Shown here in pieces: positions 8,660-20,158 of a stretch of 64,000 bases of DNA. The position numbers and the translations under genes were made by a program. The DNA comes from Linnemannia elongata (taxonomy: Eukaryota > Mortierellomycota > Mortierellomycetes > Mortierellales > Mortierellaceae). A model generated the notes under the pieces. It was not told the DNA's origin, did no database searches, and was given only the letters and a program-made list of their open reading frames with translations. The stretch spans positions 372,001-436,000 of the forward strand of contig JAXBDG010000002.1 in NCBI GenBank assembly GCA_036320915.1, given 5' to 3'. Positions within the stretch are counted from its first letter, which is position 1. Each line of letters begins with the position of its first letter.

Positions 8660-10273
8660 ATGACGAAGCCATCACTGTTCCCCAAACGCCGTGCCCTCCA
8701 ACGACGCAGCAACGCCAAGCGCGAACCTAAGCTCGACAAGGTCTTTGACTGTCTCTCCTGCTACCATACCAAATCCGTCATCTGCAAACTGTAAGTCACC
8801 CTCTTCTCCGAGCTTCATCTATACTGCTCTCTTTTGTCTGTTGATCTGATTTGATATGTCTGTTGTCTAGCTGTCATCGCGGGATTGTTGTTTTGTATTT
8901 GTTTGTGCTACCGATCAACAGGGCTCTTGGCATTATGTTGTGTATTTGTTATCTAGGCTGACAACCTCCCGTTTTCTCTGTTTATTTTCATAGTGACTTT
9001 GAGAGACGAGCCGGCACCCTCATCTGCGAGATCTGTCCAGCACGATACTGCTGCCTCATCAACCGTAAGTTCCTTTTCGCCTTTGTTTTTTACCTCATCT
9101 CCCTCCTTCCCCTTGCAGCACGTTCTTATTTTCTTGTTTACATACTGATTGATCGTGACTGGATCGATCTTCAAGCACGTAATACACACCACCGTTTCTT
9201 TTATCTAACAACCTCTTTTTCTCTCTGTACTCTCCCCACTCATGACATAAACGATCCCATCACTAGACCTCAGCAAAGAAGTGGACGTCTACAGCGAGTG
9301 GGTGGATCACATCGAAAGTTCAAAGCAGCTGGCCCAGCCAAAGCAACGTCCTCAAGCCACCACCACCACCACCATCGTCGCGCCCACACCAGCAGCAGCT
9401 ACCCACCCACAGGCACTTGAACCATGGGTCCGCACCAAAACCTCCAGTCTCTTGAAGGCTACCCCTCGTCTCAGTCGTGATCAGAGCCGATCCCCAATCC
9501 CGAGAGATGAAGCCATGGCCCATGCCCTGGCTCCTGTCCATGACCGCCCCAACCGTGAACAGAGCCACTCCCCACTGCCATTTCCGAGTCCTCAAGCTCA
9601 AACTCCTGTTCATTCTCCGGTCCAAGTCCAAGCCCAGCCCCAGTCCCAGTCCAAGGCCCTCAGTGTGAGCCCTTACCACGACCAGAACGAAGACAACGCG
9701 CCTCATTTGTTCCAACAAGGAGGCATGGCCCCAGCGCCCGCCGGCCGTACTGCTACTGGTCATTCCTGGGTCCAAGGAAATAACCATCAGCTTGGCTACA
9801 ATGACCAGCAAGGTCATGCTTTCAACAACCGAAGCCACCACCACAACAATAACCAGAGTTTTGGTAGCAACCATGGATATGGCTTCCAGATTCAAGATTA
9901 TGGTTTTATCAGCCAAGGTGGTTTTGGTGGCGTCCATCAGGGACACGGAAACAACCACGGTTTGACTGGCAATCAAGGCTATGGCAACCACAACAACCAA
10001 GGCTTTAACAACAGTAACATCAACACAAACCAAGGTTACGGCAACCACCAGGGAGGTTATGGAACTCAGTCAAATTACAACCACCCCAACCACAATGACA
10101 TGTTCTCCTCATCCTCGTCAGGATACTACGGCAGTAGCAACGGAGGCGGTGAATACTTCAACGAATACGACGCCTACAGCCCTGCTGGCAGCAACGGCGG
10201 ATCCCCTTACGACTACTCGACTGGGAGCAGTGGTCTCCAGTACAACACCACTGGCGGCTACTCTGACCACTAA
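8660..10273 (+). CDS. ELF1: ELF1/ELOF1-like zinc-ribbon protein with long prion-like C-terminal tail
   Basis: Exons are 8660-8790, 8994-9064 and 9267-10273, giving 402 residues. Residues 1-27 are basic. Residues 28-87 match the transcription elongation factor ELF1: FDCLSCYHTKSVICKL, GTLICEICPARY and SKEVDVYSEWVDHIE, with zinc ligands C31, C34, C55 and C58. Canonical ELF1 proteins are roughly 80-150 residues and bind elongating RNA polymerase II near the DNA. Here a further 300 residues follow: first Pro/Gln/Ser-rich, then (from about 230) an Asn/Gly/Gln/Tyr-rich region with repeated GYG, GFG and QGYGNH units, like FUS-type prion-like domains. Both introns interrupt the zinc-ribbon part and keep phase. 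It is probably a paralog of the housekeeping ELF1. Domain assignment is strong; any condensate role is inference. Confidence 0.85.
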
Positions 10274-10304
10274 GCGTGTCTGAGATAGCCACCTCTCACA
10301 TCCC

Positions 10305-10351
<47 letters not shown>

Positions 10352-10525
10352 GTGCCTACAACGGGTTCTCGTGTCTGCTTCCTTTTGCGTTTCATTTTCT
10401 CTTTCTTTTCATTCTCGCTGTATCAACGCCTGTACTTCATAGCTTCCTTCAAATCACTGCTTCACTTACTTGTAAAACAAATAAATGCCTTCCACTTGAA
10501 TACAGTGACAATATATATTACTACA
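10274..10525. other. convergent 3' intergenic with a 42-base poly(A) tract
   Basis: This lies between the ELF1-like gene (+) and the C2H2 gene (-). It holds an uninterrupted A42 run at 10309-10350 and an AATAAA at 10480-10485 usable by the plus-strand gene. Confidence 0.6.
10309..10350 (+). repeat. A42 homopolymer
   Basis: Forty-two consecutive A residues begin 36 bases after the ELF1-like stop codon, so the tract lies within its probable 3' UTR. Confidence 0.9.
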
Positions 10526-13500
10526 CTAAACAGAACGATTATAAGGCGTAGGCTGGGGTGGACCCCCATGCTGCTGTTGTTGCTGCTGCGAGGATTGTTG
10601 TGGACGCTGGTGATGATGGTGAAAGCCGGGACCAAAAGTATACCCCTTCATCGGACCTGCAATACCATCACTCGAGTACATCTCTTTTTGATCATGTGGA
10701 CCGTTATTGCTACGCTTGTCTCCCGGCTGTTGCGGTGGTGGTGGTGGACCGTCCCGTACCGCCATTGAGTCCAACCGCCGGTCATGATGCATCGAATAGC
10801 CCGGACTTGTATAATCGTAAGATCCAGATATTGTGCCTCTGGCTAACGATCCGCGGTCCTTGCTGTTGTTGTTACTGTTACTGTCACTCCAGTACTTGTC
10901 GCCATTGTTGTTCGAGTACTGCTGCTGCTGCTGCTGCTGCTGAGGAGAATATGCGACGTGGTGGTGGTGAGGCTGCCCAGAAGAAGCTATATGGTGCGAT
11001 GGTGGATGGCTGTTGTTGTGGAAAGGGGAAGGTCCTGGCGGGTACATAGAAGAAGAGTTCCTAGCGTCGTTACTGGCGTAAGAGTGACCTCCATGCGACT
11101 GTTGCGTTTGAGAATAATATCCTCCTGGAGGAGGAGGAGGAGTGGGTGCGTGCTGTCCTGGTGGTTGCTGGGGTTGCTGGGGTTGTTCCACTCGGACCAC
11201 ATCCTTGAAACTAGCCATCGTCAACGCTGCCTCCCGTCTTTGACGCATCTCGTCCGTCTCCTCCTCATCATTTAGCTCATCAGGTTCTTGTTCATTCTCC
11301 TGGTGTACCTCACGAGCTCCATCGTATCCACCAACACCACCCATGCTACGCGAGGATTCGTCCGAGTGGTAACCTGTGGAAGACACAGGCCGTGGGGCTC
11401 CATTCGTCGAGACATTGTTGTTTCCAGAAGCAGTAGCATGAGGCGTGGGAGAGGCGGTATGCGACCGCTGTTGTTCGACCATTGGCCGTTTGGAAGGGGG
11501 AATCGTCTGTTGGGGAGCAGAGGCAGAGGTCCGAGCAACAGCAGTTGCTCCCTTCTCCTTCTTGGAAGTAGCCCGCGCTCTGTCCTTGTCCTTGTTTTTG
11601 TCCTCAGCAGCTGCCTCAACAGAATTCCTGTTCGACTCGTTAATGTTCACAGGCGTACTGGGCCGCGAGGTCGAGTTGTTACTCTCCAAAGAAATCCCTG
11701 CAGCTGAAACAGGCACCGAAGTCAACTCATATCCAGAGGGAGCTGATGTTTGTGATGGTGAATTGGGAAAGGGGTCATCGGGTGTGTTTCCAGAGGGAGT
11801 CGTAGTGGTTGATGCTGCTTGGGATTGGGACTGAGGTGAAGAATTTGACGAAGAAGATTCCTGAGGGATAAAGAGGATCATGCCACTGTGGGTCGTACGT
11901 TGGTGAGTGATCAATCTTGCCAGCTGAGTATAGGTCGCCCCACAGCGGTTGTGACGACAGACATATGGCCGCAACCCTTGGTCGGTATGGACAACTCGAT
12001 GGTGTGACAAGGAGGAAGACTGAAAGGGAGGGAGAGCGCACGGGAAAAGCAAAAAAGAAAAAAATAATGCGTGAGACGGAGGCAGGGGGAATACACATTG
12101 GGTAATGGACCCACATAGCCCTCATGCTGCCTTATTTAGTTTGTTTACCCCTTGTTAATTGTTGTTATTTCCAATAAAAAAAATAAAAAAATAAAAATGA
12201 ACGCTTACCGTGTGAAAGGCCTTTTGGCAGTCTTTGTACCCACACAAATACGGCGGCTTCCCGGAGTGGATACGAAAGTGCGTCGTCAAGCGAGAGGCAA
12301 CCGTAAACTCCTTTCCGCACCTTGGCCAACTGCACCGGAATCTATCAAGCGAACCCAAATAAAGATTGAGAACGATGGACTTAAGTATACCGTGCATCTG
12401 GAAAGGGGAAGAGGAGAATGGAGGAAATGACGCGAATTGACATAAAGGGGGAGGTTGAAAATGTATGACTCTCCGCTTTGTCTCTATCCCCCTTGGTCGC
12501 GACAGGACCAGACGAAGAAAAGGGATGAGAAGAGACAAAATTGTGATATAATTCGAACGTACTTTCCGTCCGCGTTCCGCTCAAAGTCTGGAGTGGGGCT
12601 AGACTCTGGCGCATCCTGATCCATAGACTCGTCCCCTAGCGTGTCCTGAGACGGGGAATGGGTCTGGGCTGGCGATTTGATCTGAAATGGTGGTAGGACC
12701 TCAAACGCCACCGGTTTTGTTGTTTTTGCCTTGTCCTGACCCTCCACGACAAACTTGAAGTCCCTTTGTTGTTGCTGTTGCTGCTGTGTGTCAACCTCGG
12801 TTGCCCGTGGGGGTGAAGATCCGGTTGTCTTTTTGGTCGTCTTTCGCGGTCCAGGTTTCGCATCGGAAGGGTCCGTGACCATGGTTTGAAATGAATCCTG
12901 ATACCCTGCCGCTTCGCCTGCTGTCGACCCTATGAATGAGAAAAAAAATAAGTGATTGTCTGTGGTGAATAGTTGAACTTGGGCTTCTTTTTCCAACCGC
13001 CACCCCTTACGAGTAAAAGTCGCTGGTCAATAGTTGGCCTCATACGAGTTGCATACCGCTGCCTCATTACCAACATTACGCAGCAATACCAATATAAAAA
13101 CAGCAAACAGCAAAAGCGCAAAACAAGAACAGCCGGTGATCAATGATATATCGGAAATGCGCGAATGAAAAGAAAAATAGAAAGAAACGATTGACTGAGA
13201 CACTGCTACTACGACTAACCTTGGTTGCGCGGCTTTTTCTTGGCAGTCGATGTGGACATGTCCAGGGGTGTACTGTGGTTCATGTGAAGTGGGGGCGGCG
13301 CAGGGGTTACTGTACTTGACGCTACTGTAGTTGACGATAATAATGCAGAAGAGGCTGTGATGGGTGAGTCGAGGCTTCCTTTGTAGGGTGGAGGCAACCG
13401 AAGCGTAGGGTTGCTTTATTGTTAGGCAAGAACAGACGTATTTATATATTGCTGTGCAGAAGACTCCCTCCTTTCATTCTTTTTTTTACCTGACGGAGTC

Positions 13501-14114
13501 GGTGACGAAGAGGCGAGGGCAGCAACATCCTTGAACTGATTCTGAGGGTCATATGCACGGAACGTGAGCGTGCTGGGATTGACACCATTGGCATTGGTAT
13601 TGCTGTTGTTGCTGATCTCGTTGTTATTGGCTTTCGACTTTGCAACAGAGCCATTGCTGGTTGGTGTATTGGACGAGCTAGATTTCCGTTGTGAGGCAGT
13701 CGACGGATGAGGGTGGGCAACTGTGCTGTTATTAGCAGTCGTTGAATCTTCGAGTTGAGCGACCGAGATTGAGTTTGCGTGTTTCCTTGATGAGCTGATG
13801 TTGCCTGTTGACGTTGACGTTGCTGTCAATTGCTGTGGTGAGCCATTGCTAATGATGGTGGTAGAGAGGCTATCAGCCCAGCGCAGACTTCCTAGTGCTG
13901 CGGGTGTAGAGGATGTTGTAGGGCTTGTCGAAGAAGGTTGAGAGATTGGCGAGGAGGAAGAGGAAGAGGAGGAGGAGGATGTGCGGCCATGACCAAGGCC
14001 TTGTCGGCGGTGGGAGGTAGTTGTATTGCTATTAGGGGGTGACAAGGGGGCCGTGGTAGAGGCAGAGGCAGAGGAGGAGGATCCTGGAGGGTTCAATATC
14101 TGCGACAGATTCAT
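10526..14114 (-). CDS. C2H2 zinc-finger protein with three fingers and long disordered flanks
   Basis: Exons read 14114-13490, 13378-13220, 12929-12563, 12341-12209 and 12019-10526, giving 925 residues. The N-terminal third (MNLSQILNPPGSSSSASAST...) is Ser/Thr/Asn-rich. The exon 4-5 junction encodes three C2H2 fingers: FRCSWPRCGKEFTVASRLTT-HFRIHS, YLCGYKDCQKAFHT joined to SSSLSHHRVVHT, and YVCRHNRCGATYTQLARLIT-HQRTTHS. All have C-x4-C spacing, and the linkers include HSGKPPYLC. An acidic stretch (DELNDEEETDEMRQRREAAL) follows. The long C-terminal tail is rich in Pro/Gln/His/Ser and includes a CAG-encoded glutamine run near 10918-10941. It is probably a sequence-specific nuclear transcription factor, but I cannot place it in a named subfamily. 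Junction phases are consistent across all four introns. Confidence 0.82.
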
Positions 14115-14519
14115 TTTGCTGTTGTCGTTGTTGTTGTTGTTGTTGTTGTGGTGGTGGTGGTTGCTGCTGTGTGTAGTTGATTGTGAAAGTGGAGGGTATG
14201 TGTGTACAATGGTTGCTGTGGAGGTGGATGCAATGAGAGAGAGAAAAGGGAAAGGATCAAAGGGTTGGATGATTCAAACGAATAGAAGTAAGTGGAGTGA
14301 GGGGAAGGAACAATGTTGAAGAGTGGGGAGAGAGCATGTAAAAGCCAAGGGAGAGTGGGGAGGGTTAAAGTGGTGGCAAAAGAGACAAACGGGAAGAGGA
14401 AGGAAGAGTGAAGAGAAAAGGAAGAAGCGGAACACGAAGGTTATGAAAAAGGCAAAAAATAATAAAAACTCCAAAAAAGAGGACCGGTCGGGAAGAAAGA
14501 AGACAATGAGGACAAAGGG

Positions 14520-14555
<36 letters not shown>

Positions 14556-16014
14556 TGAGTGGACAATGTCGACCGAAGAGGCAGACAATCCTCATCTTCT
14601 CATGTCACTGTTGTCAGTCTGTCTTTGAAATCAATCAAACAACTTTGATGATGGCAATAATTTGCTCGTTTGCTTCACTGAAACTGACAGCAGCGTGCAA
14701 GCAATTGGACGGAGCACAGGAGGAGGGGGGAGAGGCACAAGGAATATCTGCCAAAGAAAAAAGGACAAAGAACAGACAGAAGAAGGAACGTGAGGGTTGG
14801 CATAATATTTGATCGAAGAGTACGTTCGACTAAGAAATAAAGAAAATGGCTCAGATGGTTCATTCAGACAGGGGATGCGGGGCAACTGGTTCAAGATGGT
14901 TCGCTAATAAAGTAGCAACTGAAATAACAATGACTATATGCTAGCTGGATACAAGAGTGAAAGGGCGCAACAAAGAGAAAAAACCTTTATGTTCATTCCA
15001 GACGGTGAGAGGGGATGGCAAGGAAAATGGGATGTGTGTCCATTTTGCCGTGCTACCGATGATCCCTTCTCTCTTTTGTTATACGTTCTTTGTTCGTTTC
15101 TTTTCTTCCCATATCTTCTTGTGCAATAACATACTTTGCTTAGCCAACAAGCAACAATCCTGCAAAACTATTTCACCCATCCTTCCCTTATTCATCTTAT
15201 TGTTCTCCTCCTTCTCTGGCCTCTTCTTCTTTACTTCACTTCCCATTTCATTTTCCCTTTGGTATCAGATCCCGAGACCATAGCGATGTTCATACTTGTA
15301 CGAAGACAGGGAGACTTGGTTTATTAGTTCAATATTTTTTTTTCAGAGTGCATCCATCCCAAAATGGCACATAACTATGCAACTATGAACGGAGTGTGAG
15401 ACAAACTCCCGTTGGTTTGGCCAACTTTTTTTTTTTTTTTTTCACTTTCCCTTGGAGTCGAAAGGGAAGAGAAAGAGAGAGAGAGAGAGAGAGCAATTCT
15501 TCCTGTTTTGTTTTCCCTTGTCTTTTTGAGGAGCATCCGAACAAAAGGAAAGAAAAAGGCAATGATCCATGAAAGAACAGGAGGAGGAAAGGGAGCTAGA
15601 AGCATTGAAAGGCCAGACGATATCCCTTCCTCTTCCCTTCCCCCATCCCTTCGCCCCTCCCATGGTCCAAGAACAAACGAAAACAGAAAAACAGGTAAGG
15701 AAATACCAACACAAACAAGCGAAACGAGCAAAGCAAAAATAGGGAGAGAGAAAAGGGGTAAGAGTCGAATCGGGAGGAGTGGGGCGGAGAGAGTTGTTTC
15801 TTGCAATTGATTGCCCATTTGGGCAAACAAATGCACGTGATATCAATGATTGTTCAAACCTTCTTTCTCTGTGGACACCTGTTGGGTAAGGGAAGTAATT
15901 GCCCACAACAACTCGAAAATCTGCTTATTTGAACCCAACCTTTCGCTACTCCAAGCAGGAACATGTTAAAGGTGTGAACAGAAAAAGAATTTACTTTGCG
16001 AGTTCTCCAATAAG
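14115..16014. other. intergenic: leader of the C2H2 gene, A33 tract, no supported gene
   Basis: From the C2H2 ATG outward the sequence is GA-rich on the plus strand, that is CT-rich in the transcript, to about 14500. An A33 run at 14520-14552 follows. I see no gene to 16014. There is a T18 run at about 15426, a short (GA)n at 15475-15493, and a CACGTG at 15834-15839 just beyond the ABCD4 3' end. Open frames here are low-complexity. Confidence 0.55.
14520..14552 (+). repeat. A33 homopolymer
   Basis: Thirty-three consecutive A residues stand upstream of the C2H2 gene, at the outer end of its pyrimidine-rich leader. Confidence 0.9.
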
Positions 16015-19000
16015 TTACTCAAAATCATCCCCAGGTCCTGCAAGGGTATCAACCTCAACGTTATCCGTCGTCGTCGTCGTCGTCGTCATCAACGCCGGCG
16101 CACCCACACCGCTACTAACGCCTCCAAATGACTGCGACCGGGGCCTGGGCGAATCGATCTCAGAACAAGTCCACCCGCCATGGCCATCGAGCGCAATCCG
16201 TTGTTGATGGTACTTTTCTAGATTGGCCTGATGACAGACGGTGATACAGGTGATGTTGAGCAATCGACATTGTCTGAACATTTCTTTTTCGGATGTCATG
16301 TCCATTGAACACGTCGCCTCGTCCAGCACTATTGTTTTCAAGGGGAGCAAAAGTAGGAGAGTAAGTTGTCAGTTTTTTGTCCGAGCTATAACGTGGAAAC
16401 ATTTGCAACTTCATTACAGAAAGACTTACCGGCAAAAATAGGCTTGACATAAAACAACCGCGCAAACGCCAACTTCTGCTGCTCACCCGGCGAAAGCATC
16501 TTGTTCCAGTCCAACGTATAAACCTGGTCAAAGTCCTCCACAGTCTCGAGTAGATGCTCCAGACGAACCAACTTGAGCACCCTCAGGATATCAGCATCCG
16601 TTACTGAAGAGGCCATCTCCTTGTGCGGGTACACCAATTGTTCCCGAAGTGTGCCGTATGTCATGTAAGGCGTCTGGGGGAGGAAGATCACATCCTTACG
16701 GTACTGGTGTGGCAATATGACTTGTCCTATTGTAATCATTCAAAGGGCCAAAAATTCAAATAAGGCATCGTGTTAAAACTCGTTCAATATTGCTTAGCGG
16801 ACGATTTGACAATGTCTTGTTTTCCTGAATGAGAAACATACCCTTGCTGACGGGCCACAAGCCTCCCATTACTCGCAGAATCGAAGTTTTGCCAGAACCT
16901 ATGAGCCATCAAATTAGCATAATTTTTTATGAGTATCGACGGCTGCGCAACATCACATCCTGCTACATGAAAAATGCAATTCCTGCTAATACCGTTTGGT
17001 CCAACAATGACAGTGTTGACGCCAGCTTCGAAACGATGCGTGAATCCTATAGTAGAACAAAAAAGGAAAAGTGAGTTTGCATACCAAGAAAATCGCTAAT
17101 TTCAAGATTCACCGTGTGCCGTTGGCTCGATTGCTTACCAGAAACGATAAGCTCTCCTGCAGGGGTGCTGAAAGTAACGTTCTCGAGTCGGATCGAAGAA
17201 TCCATCGACAAGGACTCCTCATGGGGGTAATCAATCGCAATGTTCTCCATCTCCGTGCTCAGCATATCCAACGCCTCCATGAGCTGACCCAATCGAGATG
17301 TGTATCCTGCTAAATCCGAGAACTCTGCTCCGCACTTGATGATCTGTGAGAACTGGTATGTAAGATACATTGAGACGAACGAAGTCTAAAAGAGAAAAAA
17401 AAAAGTAGCGTGGTAAAGAAGGTCGCTTCTTGATTAGATTGGTTGCGTATAACATGCGGACAGAGATACTCCACGAAAATAATACCTTGCTGATGATGGC
17501 CGAGAGGTCGGAGGCTGGCATGCCATCGTAGCGGCCGAGAAAGATGGGAATCGCAATAATCACATAGCTCAAAATCGATCCAAAGTACGATACGCTCTGT
17601 TGCAAGACTATTCATAAGTAATAGGACACAAAATGTCAATGCCTGCCACCTTCAGAGACAACACACAAAAGGACAGGTCAATGTGCACCGGACTTACAGT
17701 TGAGTGGGACCTCCTTGTAGATAACGTTGAGCTGGGAGCACAACAAGTTTTCCAGAGAATCATCCGCCGCCATCTTGGCCTCGCCCTCTCCACGACTAAA
17801 CGTAATCGACTCCGTAAACTGACGGAAGCGAACATGCAGGAACCGGAAGTAGCCCTCAGCCGACTCTTTGAAAAAGATCGCATCGACAATCGGGTTGATC
17901 AGCAGTCGACTAGTGATGGCACTGAAGATAAAATAGCCATATATACACAATGGTCCAATGTATCCCGTCATCTGCCAACATTGCCAGGTGTAGAATGCAA
18001 TCGCGAGCGGGCTGATGATAAGACTCTCGACCATCTTTCGGAGCGCCTCTGCCAACTTGTCAATATCCTGAGTGATTCGTTGATCGCTTAAAGGTACGAC
18101 AGAAAAGTACGGTTTGAATGTCAATGCGCAATGTAGAAAATCAGTCTTCTGCTTTGGCGGAGCATAACTCTGACTCAGAAGACGTGCAAGTCCAGAAAAA
18201 CTTACGGGTTATCAATCTCTTCGTCGTGCATAGTGAGGATCCGGTAAAAGAGCTTTGGCTGAATGTAGATCCGGTGAAAGTAAAGCGTCAACGTCCGTCT
18301 CGCCTCCAGTGACAACAAACTGCCCATCAAAAAGATCACACTCTTTCCCTATCAGGTATTGAAGTAGAACGTAGACCAGCGTTAAAGACGGTTCAATTGA
18401 ACAACAAGGGTTGTTGAAATGGAACTCAGTTGCAACAGCAAAAAGAACAATGAACAACTTACGAGTCCAGCAAGGAACACAGTGAATAAAGAAACCACCA
18501 GCAGACGGAAGAAGGCTGCTGAATCCTTGTCGCCCAAGACCTTGTAGTACCTCGAAGGGATCGTGCCAACAAAGTAGACAATCCCTTCATTCAGGCAGCA
18601 GAACAAGGTCATACCAATGTACAACCATGTCACCTTGGACTGCTTCGAGAACAGGATCTCAAATAGCCGAGAAATCCTCTTTAGAAACAGGCCGTCCAAC
18701 TTGTACTCTACTTTTTTCTTTACTGGCGGCTGGTATCTGAAACCACCATGGTTGTGGTGCTGTTGCGGCTGGTGCTGACTCCTATTGGTGCGACCACTAG
18801 TGTTGCTGTTGGTGCGCTGCCGGCTTCTTGAAGTGTTGTTGTTTCCTGCTCTTGAGGGTGTTGACCATGGTCGCCATGAGGGAGTAGAAGAAGAGGACGA
18901 GCCATTGCCACCACCTGGGTAGAGGAATGAGGGAGCAATGGCCTTGAACTTTTGAGCCATGGACTGGAAGGGTCGTCTGGGAGTTGATGTTTCTGGGTCA

Positions 19001-19068
19001 AAGGTCGATCCGGATGCTGTGCGGTCCTCCTCTCTGGCGTCCTCTTCAGTCGGGAGCAAACGATACAT
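16015..19068 (-). CDS. ABCD4: ABCD4-type ABC half transporter (lysosomal cobalamin transporter family)
   Basis: Exons read 19068-18463, 18348-18206, 18086-17698, 17607-17486, 17385-17139, 17046-16993, 16898-16842, 16726-16430 and 16328-16015, giving 742 residues. A Ser/Asn-rich N-terminus of about 120 residues precedes the membrane domain. Subfamily D marks follow: NPDQRITQDIDKL, the EAA-like ESAEGYFRFLHVRFRQFTES, and YFGSILSYVIIAIPIF, which tracks human ABCD4 closely. The nucleotide-binding domain has Walker A GPNGSGKTS (about 517-525, split by an intron), FLPQTPYMTYGTLREQLVYP, signature LSPGEQQKLAFARLFY, Walker B AVLDEAT and H-loop TVCHQANLEKYH. Human ABCD4 (606 residues) exports vitamin B12 from lysosomes with LMBD1. 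The ABCD4 motifs fit better than the peroxisomal ABCD1-3 type. The substrate is by homology. Confidence 0.9.
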
Positions 19069-20158
19069 CAATGTAAAGTTATAGTGGGTGAAGGTGAAGA
19101 AGGGAGGGAAAGAAGGGGAGCAGAGGGAAGAAGGAGTGAAGGAGTGGATTGAGAGTAGGCCAGGGGGGGAAAAGTTCACACAAGTGCAATTGAAGAAATA
19201 GGTCACGTGAGAAATTGTACATCTTTGTGGTGTGGGGTTGTGTCTTTGATGAGCATTGCTGGTTGGGTAGGGCGGAGGAAGAGAGGGAAAGTGTATTGTT
19301 CCTGACTCTTTTCTTCAATGATTCAATATTCTTCAATGATTCAATACTTCAAATCCCGATAGTTGAGAATTCATCATCATAGATCTATTCGTCTGTATCT
19401 CACCCACGTCCTTGCCAATTCTTGTGCCTTTCATTTCTTTATTCAATGCACCATCAGGTGTGAAAAATGAACGAAAAAGATCTTGAACTGCAGATGGTCT
19501 TTCCCGCCACCTTTTTCCCACCAAAATACAAAATCAGATGAGATGGGCATGCCACGCATAGTTATGATTCTCCCATATGTTGACACCACTCGCTAAGGGG
19601 GTCCAAGCACAACATCTCTCCTCTTCTTTCGCAGCAAAAAAAACAAACAAACAGACGCCGTCAAACAAAATCAAATGATCAGTCATTAAGCACCTTTGTG
19701 GAAAAAGCACTTTTCACAAGCCAGCTCACACAACAGTTACAGCGTACAACTACAGTAGTTATCCTCGGCGTCCCATCGATGAAAAATGTGATGGTGCCTG
19801 AAGAAAACCTTATTTCTTCCACGTGTACTCACTCTTTCTGAATTGAACTACGATCGATCAAAACAAAGGCCAGTGCTTTTCAATCACTACCAAGTCAGGA
19901 GCAAAGAGACAAACAAGAGGATGATGGTTGAGATGACTGAATATGTTTAATGGATTATGAAGGTAAACAACAAATGCAATAACAGGAACATGAAAGAATG
20001 ATGGTCGTGCGAATGAAAAGAGAGGAGTGATGGAAAATGCAAAACTAAGATACAAGGGGAAAAAAACAACAATTGAAAACATTTTTTTTTTGTAATATGG
20101 AAGGTAAAGGAAAAAGAACGAGAAAATGAGAAGGCGATAGCATGGCAAAATAACTCGA
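19069..20158. other. intergenic: ABCD4 promoter and 3' flank of the deubiquitinase gene
   Basis: No gene is supported. A palindromic TCACGTGA lies at 19203-19210, about 135 bases upstream of the ABCD4 start codon. The remainder is AT-rich, with an A/T-rich 3' flank near 20060-20150. Confidence 0.5.
19203..19210 (-). promoter_or_regulatory. TCACGTGA E-box upstream of ABCD4
   Basis: This perfect 8-base palindrome is of the type bound by bHLH factors (Cbf1, Pho4, TFEB classes). It stands at a promoter-like distance from the ABCD4 start. Confidence 0.4.

Noticed and set aside
10309..10350. Poly(A) tract as evidence that the ELF1-like gene is a retrocopy
   Set aside because: The gene has two in-phase introns, which a retrocopy would lack.
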